From contig NW_006921534.1 of the NCBI RefSeq assembly GCF_000340215.1, positions 3,905,041 through 3,969,040 of the forward strand: a stretch of 64,000 nt of DNA. Direction: 5' to 3'. Position numbers and translations under genes: made by a program. The notes under the pieces were generated by a model, which was not told where the DNA came from, searched no databases, and worked only from the letters and a program-made list of their open reading frames with translations. Shown piece after piece: positions 53,449 through 64,000 of the stretch; positions within the stretch are counted from its first letter, which is position 1; the number at the start of each line of letters is the position of its first letter. The DNA comes from Pseudocercospora fijiensis CIRAD86. Its lineage: Eukaryota; Ascomycota; Dothideomycetes; Mycosphaerellales; Mycosphaerellaceae.

Positions 53449-53634
53449 TTAATAGATGTCATAGTAATATCCACCGCGATCATAATCCTTGGGATCATGA
53501 GGACGACTTGGCTCCAGACCACGATCTTCAGCCTGGCTATCAAGAGCTTCCTGCTGTCTCTTTCGCTGATTCTCTCGTTTTCGAGCAACCTTCTTCCAGA
53601 AGTCTCGGCTTGTTGCTGTGCGTTGTTCTGACAT
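53449..53634 (-). CDS. Hypothetical short charged protein, model uncertain
   Basis: A frame from the ATG of MSEQRTATS codes 61 residues, very rich in Arg, Lys, Gln and Asp, ending GGYYYDIY. The open frame continues upstream without an ATG. A second frame (from 53806, MASSAHRPVFYYKYRQPC) could be a first exon, but I could not find a splice join that keeps phase; a CGCTAAC branch-like site is at about 53731. No family recognised. It could be a small real gene or chance. Confidence 0.3.
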   Translation of the reverse strand: MSEQRTATSRDFWKKVARKRENQRKRQQEALDSQAEDRGLEPSRPHDPKDYDRGGYYYDIY

Positions 53635-53929
53635 TCTCGTCGATTGTTGCCGCTCTTTCAGAAACGGTTCTTGCTTGTTGTTGTTCTCTCGTTCTGGTGC
53701 TTCTGGTGCTTCTGGTAGCTTTTGCTTGCGATTGCGTGTTAGCGAGACCGCCACATGGCTGACGGTACTTGTAGTAGAAAACTGGACGATGAGCAGAGGA
53801 AGCCATCGAGATCCGCACCCGCATCTGAATCTACATTGGGCGGCGATGAGATGACCGTGCGAGGTTACTACGATCTTAGTGGCAAGAACTTGACTATCTG
53901 GGTGTTTTGATCTTCAGATATGGTGTTCC

Positions 53930-55189
53930 TCATCTCCTCAAGCTCGACGCTTGTTTCGCACACTGTCTTGCCATCTCTACTTGCTCGTCTGTCTGACAGA
54001 CCAGCACGCGATGCTTACTGCTCTGGCTTCCAATGTCCGCGACAATGACATCCTCTGGCTTCTCGTTCTTCTGTGCATCAAGTTCAAAGCCAAGACACTT
54101 CACTCCTTCGGTGACTGCTGTTCGAAGCTGGGCTCCCTTCTCGCCAATTCCTCCTGCGAAAACCAGAGCATCAACATCCCCACCTAGCTTCACGTAATAG
54201 CTGCCAACAAAAGCCAGAATTCGATCCACAAGCAAGTCAAATGCCAATTTGCATGTCTCATCCCCTTCTTGGGCATTCTTGCTGATCACGCCAAAGTCCG
54301 TCGTGCCCGTGAGTGATTGCCAACCAGCCTCCTTGTTCAGAATCTGCTCAGCTTGCGTAATATGCATTCCCTTCGAGCTGCTGCTGCTGAGTCTCCCAGC
54401 ATCATGCGTAAAATGAAAGATCAGGCTTGGATCTATGTCGCCAGATCGAGTTGCTCCCGGTAGGCCAGCCAGTGGCGTAAGACCCATTGTATTGTCTAGA
54501 CTTTGGCCATGCTTCACAGCACAAGCCGAGGCGCCAGATCCGAGATGTAATGCGATGATATTCAGCTTGTCCTTTGGTTTGCTGAGATACTCGGCAACGG
54601 AGCGTGTAATAAATTGATAGGAGATGCCATGGAAACCATATTTCCGCAATTTGTTCTTCTCTGCCACTTTCTGATCAATGGCGTATGTTCTAGTTGCCTT
54701 TGCTATTGTGGCATGGAAAGCTGAATCGAAGAAGGCAACATTAGTGACCTTTTCGTTGTTTGCATGGACAGCCTTTACGATCGCGAGTGCACCTGCATTG
54801 TGGAGAGGTGCCAGGTCCGAAAGCTCTTCGAGATGCTGATATGTGTCTCGATCAATGCGAGTCGGTTTGTCGTAATCGCCTCCATGTACCACCCGATGGC
54901 ATGCGAATTCGACGTCGTGTCGATGCTTCAGCTCCGGCAGGCCTTCATCTTCGGTCAAGTGCTTGATGATATATTCGTACGCAGATTCTTGCGAGTCAAC
55001 CTCTTTGATTTCCTGGCCTTTGATTTTCAGTTCGCCGCGAGTATACTTCAGCTTGGCAGGTGGTGCAGTTAGACCCGAGACTTCGATGTCTGCCAATTGT
55101 TTGGGGTCTTTTGTCTCCGACTCGTACGAGAAAACAGAGACTTTGACAGAGGATGAGCCTGCATTGATTGCCAGGATAATTTTGGGCAT
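53930..55189 (-). CDS. Acetate kinase
   Basis: A 419-residue protein from the ATG of MPKIILAINAGSSSVKVS. The frame is open further upstream to 55261, but the region before this ATG holds GTAAGT...TTCTCAG, so a 5' leader intron is more likely than an N-terminal extension. Family motifs are NAGSSSVK, HRVVHGG, FDSAFH, RKYGFHGISYQF, LHLGSGASACAV, GLTPLAGLPGATRSGDIDP and FAGGIGEKG. It makes acetyl phosphate from acetate and ATP. In fungi it often pairs with phosphoketolase. No phosphoketolase or phosphotransacetylase gene is in the window. Confidence 0.95.
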   Translation of the reverse strand: MPKIILAINAGSSSVKVSVFSYESETKDPKQLADIEVSGLTAPPAKLKYTRGELKIKGQEIKEVDSQESAYEYIIKHLTEDEGLPELKHRHDVEFACHRVVHGGDYDKPTRIDRDTYQHLEELSDLAPLHNAGALAIVKAVHANNEKVTNVAFFDSAFHATIAKATRTYAIDQKVAEKNKLRKYGFHGISYQFITRSVAEYLSKPKDKLNIIALHLGSGASACAVKHGQSLDNTMGLTPLAGLPGATRSGDIDPSLIFHFTHDAGRLSSSSSKGMHITQAEQILNKEAGWQSLTGTTDFGVISKNAQEGDETCKLAFDLLVDRILAFVGSYYVKLGGDVDALVFAGGIGEKGAQLRTAVTEGVKCLGFELDAQKNEKPEDVIVADIGSQSSKHRVLVCQTDEQVEMARQCAKQASSLRR

Positions 55190-55507
55190 GGTTGCTGTGT
55201 TCGCAACTGAGAAGTTCCTTTTGGCGAGGGGAGAAGAATCAGGAAACTTACACGGGTTCAATGATTAATGGCAGATGCTACAGGACGTTGTTGAGCGCGA
55301 ATTGTCAATCGATCGATTGGAAAGCGCAGCGAGTGACGTTGGGCCGCAGCTTCCGGAAGTTGTGGAGCCATCATTACTGTACTGTAGCTCACCAACCACG
55401 CCACGTCTAGGCCATGGCATGAACGACCGGTCTCGTTATGTGCAAGCTGAAAATGGAAGCAGTTGTATCGCAATGAGTATCTATAAGAGCCTAAAATGTA
55501 TGCACTC
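55190..55507. other. Acetate kinase promoter and Tlg2 3' flank
   Basis: Holds the likely 5' leader intron of acetate kinase (donor near 55257, acceptor near 55215) and its promoter. No gene recognised. Confidence 0.4.
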
Positions 55508-56776
55508 TCAATGTTTTCGCCGCCGACGCTTCTTCCACTCCAGTTGTCTGTCGTCCAACTCTTGCGAAAGCACTGGCTTTCCGTCATCTATCAACCTTCT
55601 CACTTTCGGCGGTAGTTGCGCTCCAGGATCATTAGGAATGGGAGCTTCTGGCCGTGCTGGATTAGGTTCAACCGGTTCACCACTTCGTCTCGGCTTCACA
55701 AGCAGTAATATAAACATGCCGACCACGATGAGTACCAGTAGTAGAATGATCTTGCGCTTCGTGCTGCGCTTCTGGTATCCAGTAGCGACCTTGAGCTCCT
55801 TATCGGCTTCCTTGACATGCTCTGCTGTTCGCTCCACATTGTAGTCGATTCGATCAAGAATGGTGCCTTGGTCGATTACCATGGTCTGAATCTCCTGGAA
55901 TATGTTTGACAAGTCGATGACTCCTTGCGCAATCTTTTCTATCTCTCTTTCTCTTTGATCAATCTGCGAGTCCATCATGCCTCTTCGTCGTACTTGAGCT
56001 GTTTGGAGGAGCGTTGATTGAGCAGCAGATCGATCATACTCGGACTCCATCATCGCAGGATCCGTGTACGGATTCTGCGCCAATGGAGTGCTCGACCTGT
56101 CCAAAGGAGAGCTCATCCCGCCGAGCGAGCGCATCTTTTTGAGGTACGTGGACTGCTTCTTGCGGAACAAAGTGCTGACCTCGCCCACACGGCTTGCCAG
56201 AGACATCTTTAGATTTTTGGCCATTGTCGCGTCTGCGCTTGAGATTACCCCTCCTGATTGCTGTTGTTGCTCTTGTACCATTCGATCGATCCGGCGAATA
56301 GACTTTTGGCAAGTCACGAAATCTTTGGTGATGTCCTGTGTCAAGCCCTCAATCTCTCTTTCCTCCTTCGCCTTCACGCTCTCGTCATCGAAGCCGGGCA
56401 GGACGTGTTTCGCATGCATCTGGTCCAATCTCTTCATCTTTCCAGCAATGTCTACAAGCGTCTGGGACACCTCGTCTTGAATGTCTAGCCATCTCGGCGG
56501 CAATACATCCATTTCAATAACTGCATCTCCGTCGCTTTCTACGTTGGACATGAGTCCAGCCCTCTCCTCGTCCGGATTGTCTGCAAAGCGGCCATGGCTG
56601 GGTCCGGCGAATCGTGTTCGTTTTGCTGGATGGTGTGTGTACGACTGTCGATATGATATGAAGCTGTGGGCGACCCGGTTAGGAACGGATATCATGCTTG
56701 ATTTGCTGGAATAAATGTCGACTTACAGATTGGTACGATCTCGCCAGGCGCCTAACACGGCCGTCGAACTAGACAT
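55508..56776 (-). CDS. TLG2: Syntaxin-16/Tlg2-like Qa-SNARE
   Basis: Model: complement of 55508-56663 and 56727-56776. The short first exon gives MSSSTAVLGAWRDRTNL, which joins FISYRQSYTHHPAKRTRF; this WRDRTNL-SYRQSY start is typical of Tlg2. The N-terminal three-helix region follows (PPRWLDIQDEVSQTL). The SNARE motif is near residues 245-305, with the zero-layer Gln in MVIDQGTILDRID. One membrane helix (KIILLLVLIVVGMFILLLV) comes next. Unlike most syntaxins, a ~60-residue tail follows the anchor (RSGEPVEPNPARPEAP), as in fungal Tlg2. It serves endosome-to-TGN fusion. The longer single frame starting at 56695 is an intron read-through. Confidence 0.92.
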
Positions 56777-57276
56777 TGTAGATCTCGAGTATGAGGCGCA
56801 AGCATCATGCGCGTTGAATGCCTTGTCGATACAGCCACTACTCCTTCATCTCGTGCTTCCTCCGGCCGCTATTGTCGGCTTGCTTGATGTCTCCAAGCAA
56901 TTGGTGTTCCTAGAGCCAAGTATCGCGTGGGAAGAGCAACTGTCGCAAGGAAATCAATACACGCGACAATGAAGAAGAAGGCGGATCGGAATGCGTCGCA
57001 GGTTACGTAGCTTGTACTGGCCAGTCTTTGGCGTGAAGCTCGGGCGTGGCCGCTGGAAATGGACCCTGTTTGTCACTGCCTCAATTCTGGGTTCAAGTCA
57101 AGGTTGGTTGGCCTCCGCCATACGAAACAGCTGAGCACTGCACTGCTTCTGCCACGATCTTCCAACTTTCCCAAGCCAACATTAACACCCCACACCTGCC
57201 AACCTATTCTACCTGTCACCGACCTGAACGACAGCACACGTACTAGGCACTGCACCGGGACTCACACACAACAACC
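56777..57276. other. Divergent promoter of Tlg2 and calmodulin
   Basis: A 500-base spacer between divergent housekeeping genes, pyrimidine-rich just before the calmodulin ATG. No specific site recognised. Confidence 0.45.
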
Positions 57277-58015
57277 ATGGTACGAGTCATTGCGATACCC
57301 CGCCTGTCGTGTGTGCCTGGCAACGTTTCTGAATCTTCAGAAATGCTCCCGGGCAGCGCTCAGTAGGTGGCCTAAGCGAGACAGCGGCTAATCTTGTCTT
57401 ACGCAGGCGGACTCATTGACTGAAGAGCAAGTTTCCGAGTTCAAGGAGGCATTTTCTCTCTTCGTAAGTCACCAGCATAACCCTTCTCAACACTAAGGCT
57501 GACAATGTCGCACAGGACAAGGACGGCGATGGTACGATCAACTCAAACATTTCGAGTCGCGAAGATTCTCTGACATGCGATGGTAGGACAAATCACCACG
57601 AAAGAGCTCGGCACTGTCATGCGCTCCCTCGGCCAGAACCCTTCCGAGTCGGAGTTGCAGGACATGATCAACGAAGTCGACGCCGACAACAACGGCACCA
57701 TTGACTTTCCCGAATTTCTCACCATGATGGCACGCAAGATGAAGGACACGGACTCTGAGGAGGAGATTCGCGAAGCCTTCAAGGTCTTCGACCGCGACAA
57801 CAACGGCTTCATTTCCGCTGCTGAGCTGCGACATGTCATGACCTCCATTGGCGAGAAGTTGACCGACGACGAGGTCGACGAGATGATTCGTGAAGCCGAC
57901 CAGGACGGTGATGGAAGAATCGACTGTAAGAGGCTCTTCGCGCATCACACCCAAACAGCAGAGAGACTGACTTCCTGCAGACAACGAGTTCGTCCAGTTG
58001 ATGATGCAGAAGTAG
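57277..58015 (+). CDS. Calmodulin
   Basis: Model: 57277-57279, 57407-57463, 57516-57531, 57587-57925, 57981-58015, giving a protein of about 149 residues. The first exon is only the ATG. The joined sequence has four EF-hands: [36 protein letters not shown], and [12 protein letters not shown] across the last intron. It ends VQLMMQK. The order and length match calmodulin closely, with high conservation including [18 protein letters not shown]. It is the calcium sensor for calcineurin and CaM kinases. The 127-base first intron is longer than others here and may carry control sequences, as is common for this gene. Confidence 0.97.
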
Positions 58016-58927
58016 AGCAATCCTTCTGCGATGCAGCGGTGACGACTCGCAAAAGAAAGTACAGAAGCGGCTCAAGCGATGGCGATGTTCCCAATCATAC
58101 CCTCAAGCGTCTTGGTATCGAGAAAGCTTTTTTTGTTTTATTCTCTATAACTTCAAGCATTAGGACAGCAGGACGAGCGTATGGAGATGATGCTCCACTT
58201 GAGGCGGCACTTCAATGTGCTTCACGACACACGGAAAGGACCCTTCAGCTTTTGTCTTTCTATTGGGATCCTTCATAACGGCAGGTCTAGTGTACGTTGG
58301 TATCTCATACCCAGACAGCAGCTGTGACTCCAAAATCTTCTCTTCCATTCCAGGTCTCTATGAATGTCGGCATCACGTCTGGTGAGAAGGATGCCCAGGC
58401 CAAGACTGTGGCACATGAAAGCGGAGACCACCATGTATCTTGGCAAGATCGCAAGTGAAGTGATCTCTGAAAGCTATACGACTCACGCTATGCAGTATGA
58501 TGCCTCACAATTTGAATTCGCGATGGAGGACGGTGGATGCTCTCACGCCCCATGCATTGCTCGTACCCGGCATCTCGCCCCACCTCAATGTCGTCAAGCT
58601 CATTCTTGCAATGTGACCCACAACAGGGTTGGCAGGAGTCTCCACGTTCCTGTCGCACACGCGGCCTACAACTTATCATATCGTACGAGTGAGTCGACAC
58701 AATTCCGAAGAAAGTACATGAATCCCGATTTACGATTGCATTTCTCCCATCAACAGTTCTTGACGAGCTTGTCTTGGCATTCATATATGGCCCAAGCTCC
58801 TCCTTGCCAAGCCAAGCAAAGTCCGAACACTCGCCGAACTTGCTTGAACATTCATCTCGAGGTCGACCTTTGAACAACACTGCGCATACACTGCACTGTT
58901 TCGCGACTCGACATCGCGCGCTACAAC
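58016..58927. other. Intergenic between calmodulin and CSN6
   Basis: About 0.9 kb including the calmodulin 3' flank and the CSN6 promoter. Open frames here have no recognisable domain. Confidence 0.45.
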
Positions 58928-60160
58928 ATGGCAGGCAAAGCGGCAGGCGCCAATCCCCTCGTTATTGCAGGTAGACCAGACACATCGCTCAACGTCCAGT
59001 TGCATCCACTCGTACTGCTCACCATCTCCGACTACATCACACGACACACGATCCGCCAGCAGCAGGGCCCTGCACTCGGAGCTGTCATTGGCCAACAAAA
59101 TGGCCGCAACTTCACTCTCGAGCACGCTTACGAGTGCAAACTGGCCGACGAAAAGACAAGCAGCGTGTCGTTAGATGGCGAATGGTTCAACGAGCGCCTC
59201 GAGATGTACAAGGAGGTTCACAAGGAGCCAGCGCTCGATCTGGTTGCTGTCTTCGCTCTTGGTCCAGTCGATGGCCCGCAGCCTAGTCATCTTCCACTCT
59301 TGGAGCAGGTCAAGACCATCACCAACTCTGACAGTATTCTACTGCTGCTCTTCCACCCAGAACTGGTGGACAGTTTGCAAGGCGGGAAGCTGCCGATCAG
59401 CCTGTACGAGCCTGTGGAGGAGACTGGCGGCGATCAGACGCAGACGCGCTTCAAAGAGCTGGCTTACGAAGTTGAGACGGGAGATGCAGAGAGAATCGGA
59501 GTAGATTTCGTTGCGAAGGGCAGCGGAACTGCAACAGCCGTGACTAAAGTGGAGTCTGCATCGACTGCTGGAGCTTCAAAGGCGAAAGATGCAGCCAAAA
59601 GCAAGGGTAAAGGTAAGGCGAAGGACGGCGAGGATGGCGAGGCAAACGGCATTGCTGCATCGAATGTGCTCTCGCCAGAAGACGATGAGCTCATCTCATC
59701 GCTTCAAGCCAAAGTCAACGCTATCAAGATGCTGAATGAGCGCCTCAACCTGATTCGCAAGTATCTCACCTCGCTTCCGCCAAGCTACCTTACAGATGCC
59801 ACATCCACGGCCGCGCCTCCAGAAGGCACAAATCATCCACTTCTTCGCAGCGTGAATGCGATGCTCTCAAGACTTCCACTTCTTGCGCCACCCACGGGCC
59901 AGCAAATTGCGACTGACACGCAAGAGCCGAAGACTCTACTCCAGCAGGCAGGAGAGCGGGAGAAGCAAGACGTGCACATCACGTCTCTGCTTGCCAGCCT
60001 CACACGGTCAATATCAGAAGCTCAGAGCATGGGTGCCAAATTTGGCATTGTTCAGAAGGATCGTCATCTGAAAGAGTCACGCAACGGCTTTGGCAGCCGG
60101 GGCGGACGCATGGGTGGCTTTGGAGAAGAATCCGCCATGGCCGACAACGGCGCGTTTTAG
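58928..60160 (+). CDS. CSN6: COP9 signalosome subunit 6 (CsnF-like)
   Basis: A 410-residue single-exon protein. An MPN domain covers residues ~18-160 (VQLHPLVLLTISDYITR, GAVIGQQNGRNFTLEHAYEC, then DLVAVFALGPVDGPQPSHLPL). The JAMM metal motif (HxHx7SxxD) is absent, as expected for the non-catalytic partner of CSN5. A Lys/Ala-rich spacer (~215-245) and a C-terminal helical region (SSLQAKVNAIKMLNERLNLIRKYL) follow, which fits CSN6. The last part (GFGSRGGRMGGFGEES) is Gly-rich. The complex removes NEDD8 from cullins and in filamentous fungi affects development and secondary metabolism. Confidence 0.88.
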   Translation: MAGKAAGANPLVIAGRPDTSLNVQLHPLVLLTISDYITRHTIRQQQGPALGAVIGQQNGRNFTLEHAYECKLADEKTSSVSLDGEWFNERLEMYKEVHKEPALDLVAVFALGPVDGPQPSHLPLLEQVKTITNSDSILLLLFHPELVDSLQGGKLPISLYEPVEETGGDQTQTRFKELAYEVETGDAERIGVDFVAKGSGTATAVTKVESASTAGASKAKDAAKSKGKGKAKDGEDGEANGIAASNVLSPEDDELISSLQAKVNAIKMLNERLNLIRKYLTSLPPSYLTDATSTAAPPEGTNHPLLRSVNAMLSRLPLLAPPTGQQIATDTQEPKTLLQQAGEREKQDVHITSLLASLTRSISEAQSMGAKFGIVQKDRHLKESRNGFGSRGGRMGGFGEESAMADNGAF

Positions 60161-61045
60161 GAAGACCCGTCGAACGGAGGCTATGGAGGCAGCTCCTCTG
60201 CACTGGGTGCACTGGCCAATGGTTTGGTCAGTGCCCGGCGCTGGTTTCGGTAGGATGGCTGCACGAGCGATACGATGACATGAGTTATGAGGAAGCATTG
60301 CAATGGCGTTTGGGCAGGTCGCAAGACGCAAGAGACGCATAGAAATTGCATCAAGGGTGAATGCAGATGGTGACACCGCGCAGAAAGTCGCTAGGTCGTA
60401 GACCAGATACTCGAAATGGGAAGAGCTATGTAATCTTAGCCGCGCTCTTTGATAGAGCAAGAGGCACTCATTCCACCAGCATTATGTACAAAGGCTAGGA
60501 GCGCTGCCCACTGGTGAAGTGCAGATATTCAGGCTTCATCTGACGCTCGCCAATCAGCTGTTGCGCTGGCGTTCTCAGCTGTCTCGAGTAAGATCGGACT
60601 GTCTTGGCTCATACTTAAAGCCTCACGGAAGTCATTGCCTTCTGCGGGCTCAGCATACAGTCTTCATTTGCAACATCACTTCGATGAATGATACAACCGG
60701 CACATTCGTCACTTCTGCCGGTGCTACGACTGGGAATGTGACCAACATGAATCTGGCAACAAGCTTGGGAGTCGTATGGAGTCTCAGCGCTACAACGCTT
60801 CCTGCATCGACAACTACCGTCACCATTCTCCAGCCCAAGCAACCCTTCACAAGCACAAGTCTGGCTTTACCTACTAGTGGATCATCTATCACGATGCCGA
60901 CCGTATGGTGTCTGCTTCCGCTACTACTCATCAGCCGACCCGCTCGCTTCAAGTAATTCGGTTCGCGACAACTTACATTCCCGATGCTGACCTGTGACCA
61001 AGCTGCTGAGACAGGCGAGGGGCATGGAGGCGCATAACGAGACAC
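60161..61045. other. Intergenic between CSN6 and the cupin gene
   Basis: About 0.9 kb of convergent flank. One frame (from 60684) codes a 90-residue Ser/Thr-rich peptide with a hydrophobic end (VWCLLPLLLIS). It could be a small surface protein but lacks a signal peptide and is not called. Nothing else recognised. Confidence 0.4.
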
Positions 61046-61602
61046 TCAGCCTTCTGGGTGCGTAGGATCGATCCAACGAACACTCTCCGGCTTCTCTACA
61101 GGCTCAACATCTGGCAGGTTCACAGCAATAGCCTCACTATCACTTCTCATGAGAACACATTCTAGTTTCTCATCCGCGCTTGCATTGATCTCTTGATGCG
61201 GTACATATCTGGGTCCAAGTCAATACATATCTTTCGCCAGACGGCCACGACTCACGGCGGGACGTAAATGAAGTCACCCGGTCCGGCTTCAGCAGTATAC
61301 TGCAATTTCTCTCCCCATCGCATCCTGGCCTTGCCCTTCAAAACATAAATGACGGATTCCAGATGTCCGTGGTGATGAGCACCAGTTTTCGCATCGGGAT
61401 GAATATGAACGGTGCCCGCCCAGAGCTTCTGCGCCCCGACGCGAGCAAAGTTTATGGCTGCTGCTCGGTCCATACCGGGAGTCATATGCTGGCCCCCGAC
61501 TGGCTCAAGAGAGTCAGATGGAATCACACGAACGCCTGAGTTCTTCCAGTCATCTTCTGGTGGCGGATGATCGTGATGGTGTTCGGCTATCGTCGGTGAC
61601 AT
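61046..61602 (-). CDS. Cupin-domain protein
   Basis: Model: complement of 61046-61208 and 61256-61602, about 169 residues. The start is the ATG of MSPTIAEHHHDHPPPED; the longer frame adds 63 residues of poor quality. A single cupin follows: GAHHHGHLESVIYVLKGKAR gives the first metal motif (HHHGH...E). GDFIYVPPYVPHQEINAS spans the intron and gives the second motif with its His. The frame ends ESVRWIDPTHPEG. It resembles small fungal/bacterial cupins annotated as cupin-2 or mannose-6-phosphate isomerase-like. Metal binding is likely, but the reaction is unknown. Confidence 0.85.
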
Positions 61603-62002
61603 TCTGGGTGGAGAGGCTGATGGTTTCAAGTTTCGACAGTCCTGTACAGCAAGATGGAGATGCTTGTGCGATTTGTTCGAAGAATCAAAGCACGCAATGC
61701 AGTTGGTGGAGACGCTGGCTATTGTGTTAGGCCGAGCTCGCAAGCAAGGTGGGGTTGCCGGGCAGCAGGCAAGGCGAGGCCCGATATTCATACTACCAAA
61801 CGAGAATCAACCGCAACCGCACTTCGACGTTCAACGGCTTCCGAAGGCCTCTCGCAGTATTGGGTGAAAAGCGTGGCTAGGCGCTTCTCCTTCGGCCAGC
61901 AACTGCGCATTTCTATTTCCTTCGCTGCATCAATGCGGCTGGCTCCGCTGGCTCCCAAAGCCACAGTACCTACTCTCCAGAACGCAAAATGCAGAGGTTG
62001 GC
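61603..62002. other. Intergenic between the cupin gene and the DUF3176 gene
   Basis: A 400-base spacer with the cupin promoter and the 3' flank of the DUF3176 gene. Nothing recognised. Confidence 0.45.
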
Positions 62003-64000
62003 CTATTGCTTCACTGGCTTGGTAGGTAACCTCTCAACAAATTCAGGCTCCGCGACGCCAACGACCCCTCTCGCATCACCGGCGACAATATGTCCGTACT
62101 GCACTTCTCGTTGTCCGACTTGCTTGAGTACTTCCTCGATACCACCGTTTGCGGCCTGCGCAGTCATCGGAGAGCGGAAAGCATGGGCGATCTCGAAAGG
62201 CCCTAGAGTGACCTTGCGGCCAAGCTGCCACCATCCCCAATATACGGGCAGAACGCATAGAACGCAGAAGAAAGTGCTCGCGATAGCACCAATGCCATAA
62301 GCCCAATTCGTGCGGTAGTGAATGGTGTCCTTGTACTCCACCGCTGAGTACTGGTTCACAACAGGAGGCGGAGTCAGCGTAGCGTTGTTGGTAATGTTGG
62401 TATAGATAGCAAACATAATCTGGTTAATGGACGATACCACGCCCTTCACATGCACATCGTTTTGACGCGATGGGTTGAGTGGGTTCTCATACCACCATGC
62501 ACATCCGCTTGAAGCGTCTCGGGATGTATATAGCTGGGCGCTACTGTCTTGAACAAGCCACCAGCCGCTGGTGCCAGTATCTGAAGCATTGGCTTGGCCA
62601 CCCATGACCATCTCGAAAGCTTTTTGTAATCCGGCAAGAGTGGTGTTCACATCAGTGGTGCCTCCCGCTTGAGAATAATGCTCGTAGATGTCTTGATAAG
62701 CCACGAACTCGAAGCCGGTCTGCTGCTTGCTGATTGGGTCGTATTCTGTGGTTATATCGCTCTGACCGCTGAAATATGACTCCTCGGTGACGCCAACAGA
62801 AACACCTTGAAGATGTCTTATGCCAAGTGCATAGTTCTGGATCATGATAGGGTATTTGTAAATGGCTGGTCGCAAAGTGCAGGTTTGTTTGTAGATCGAG
62901 CCAGAGCACGTTGTTCCAAGATCATCAGTTGCGCTGGCCTGGGTGTACGTAATGTCCATCGTGAGGTTGGACGGCCGACCACCTCGCAATACGGTGTCTG
63001 TCAGATTCGAGTAGTCTCCCTGTTCCAGATCCGTGTACTGGCTGTGAAATGCGACGTTGAAGATAGTCTGCTCGTGTTGGAATGACACGTTTGTCACGGT
63101 GGTACCATTAGTAATGACGATAGAAGGAGGGTCAGATGATGACTCCTGTCTCCTGGTGATGTTGCCGCTGTTAGGATTCTCGGCTCCAACGGTGATGCCA
63201 GCAGATGTCGCGGTGGGACTTGCTGCTTCGCTGCTCTGAGAGCCGCCGACACTGCTGGAACTGCTATTTGGATCCTCTGAGCCCACAGTAACAGTGGAAG
63301 AGCCACCACTGCCAAGGAGAGGTTGAAAGTCAATCGAGGCCGAGCTCGACGAGCAGTCGATCTCAAGGCCGGCGGCGGGTACTTGGACGAAGCAAAGACC
63401 ATCACAGCCCCAGAAGCCATTGAGAGGCAATTGCTGCGGCCGCTCGTCCCATATCAGAAGTTCTTTGAGGATATCGAAATCCATCTTATTTGAGTCGTCA
63501 TTCCCATTTATACCACCTAACGTCTGTCCTGTCAGTCGAAAAGTGGTATTTGCAAAACCGTTGACATTAGTTGTGATTGCTGTGTTCGGCGCGATGTATG
63601 TGGACAATGCACTTTGCATGAGACTGCACATATTATTAGCACACACTCGAGCTGACTTGACGTGTCTTTACTCACTATCCGTCAATGAGAGCGGATTTCG
63701 CTGTCAATGCTGCCAAGGCAATGGCATTGAAGCCTTTGCCAGCCAAAAGTGCCTCTTTGAGGCTTGTAGAGAATGTCCATGACTTGTGCAAGTTCTCAAT
63801 CGTTCCGCCTTTCATTGCACGACGCCACCACGCAATGGCCACACCATTTGCTATTGCAATCGAAAAACAAATGCTGGCTCCGTTATTGAGTAGAGTCAAG
63901 ACCGAGTTAGGCTTGAAGTGGTTTGGCCATATATCCTGTGTCTTCCCGTTTGCCAGCCCAAGCACAACAAGAGAACATCCAGACAGTATCAGGACCCCAA
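62003..64000 (-). CDS. DUF3176 integral membrane protein (5' part outside the window)
   Basis: Visible model: complement of 62003-63623 and 63676 to the right edge, where the frame is still open, so the start lies beyond the window. Over 640 residues are seen. The first visible segment has a membrane helix (GASICFSIAIANGVAIAWW) and the DUF3176 hallmark WRRAMKGG...LHKSWTFS with FNAIALAALTAKSALIDG. A large extracellular part follows with many N-glycosylation sites (NVS, NNA), Cys pairs and a Ser/Gly-rich stretch. Then come a second helix (IGAIASTFFCVLCVLPVYWGWW) and a short cytosolic tail. This fungal family has no known function. Paralogues are common. Confidence 0.85.

Noticed and set aside
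60684..60956. Ser/Thr-rich 90-residue frame with a hydrophobic C-terminus
   Set aside because: It looks a little like a GPI-anchored surface protein but has no signal peptide, no omega-site pattern and no family match.

Overview
The window reads as nuclear DNA of a filamentous ascomycete, most likely a Dothideomycete of the Capnodiales/Mycosphaerellales type (inference; no marker gene fixes the genus). Supporting signs are many 45-70 nt GT-AG introns with CTRAY-like branch sites, about 50% GC, and fungal housekeeping genes (SMC3, RAD30/Pol eta, TLG2, calmodulin, CSN6, centrin, acetate kinase) beside fungus-only families (UstY/DUF3328, AsaB/CTB9-type oxygenase, Zn2Cys6 factor, DUF3176, DUF8035).

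Layout. 0-9 kb: a flavin monooxygenase cut by the left edge, a dienelactone-hydrolase/SnoaL fusion, cohesin SMC3, an F-box-like protein. 9.2-9.6 kb: a decayed YdeI-type gene. 10.6-28.4 kb: the notable region, a compact gene cluster that looks like an undescribed dikaritin-type RiPP pathway. It holds a Zn2Cys6 regulator with a one-base break, two divergent UstY-like oxidases, an atypical SDR, an AsaB/CTB9-type oxygenase, a secreted precursor with six 16-residue repeats ending in Lys-Lys or Lys-Arg, a third classical UstY oxidase, a secreted subtilisin and an ABCC exporter. 29-45 kb: mitochondrial-type SDR, RNA 3'-phosphate cyclase, DUF8035 protein, L-asparaginase, Pol eta (frame broken), vacuolar amino acid transporter, thioredoxin, a small hypothetical. 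45.6-49.3 kb: a metallophosphoesterase relic and a gene-poor stretch. 49.4-64 kb: P450, centrin, acetate kinase, Tlg2 syntaxin, calmodulin, CSN6, a cupin protein, and a DUF3176 membrane protein cut by the right edge.

How the cluster may work (inference from named families). The precursor enters the secretory pathway and is cut after its dibasic sites by a Kex2-type protease. UstY proteins oxidise or cyclise the Tyr-containing cores. The oxygenase and SDR could tailor the product, the subtilisin could trim leader parts, and the ABC transporter could export it. A CGGAAAATTTC-like motif recurs in several of the cluster's promoters, and a perfect CGG-N8-CCG palindrome lies upstream of the oxygenase.

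Limits: all splice models were made by eye from reading frame and GT-AG signals, no database search was run, and the two single-site frame breaks (Zn2Cys6 factor, RAD30) could be assembly errors.
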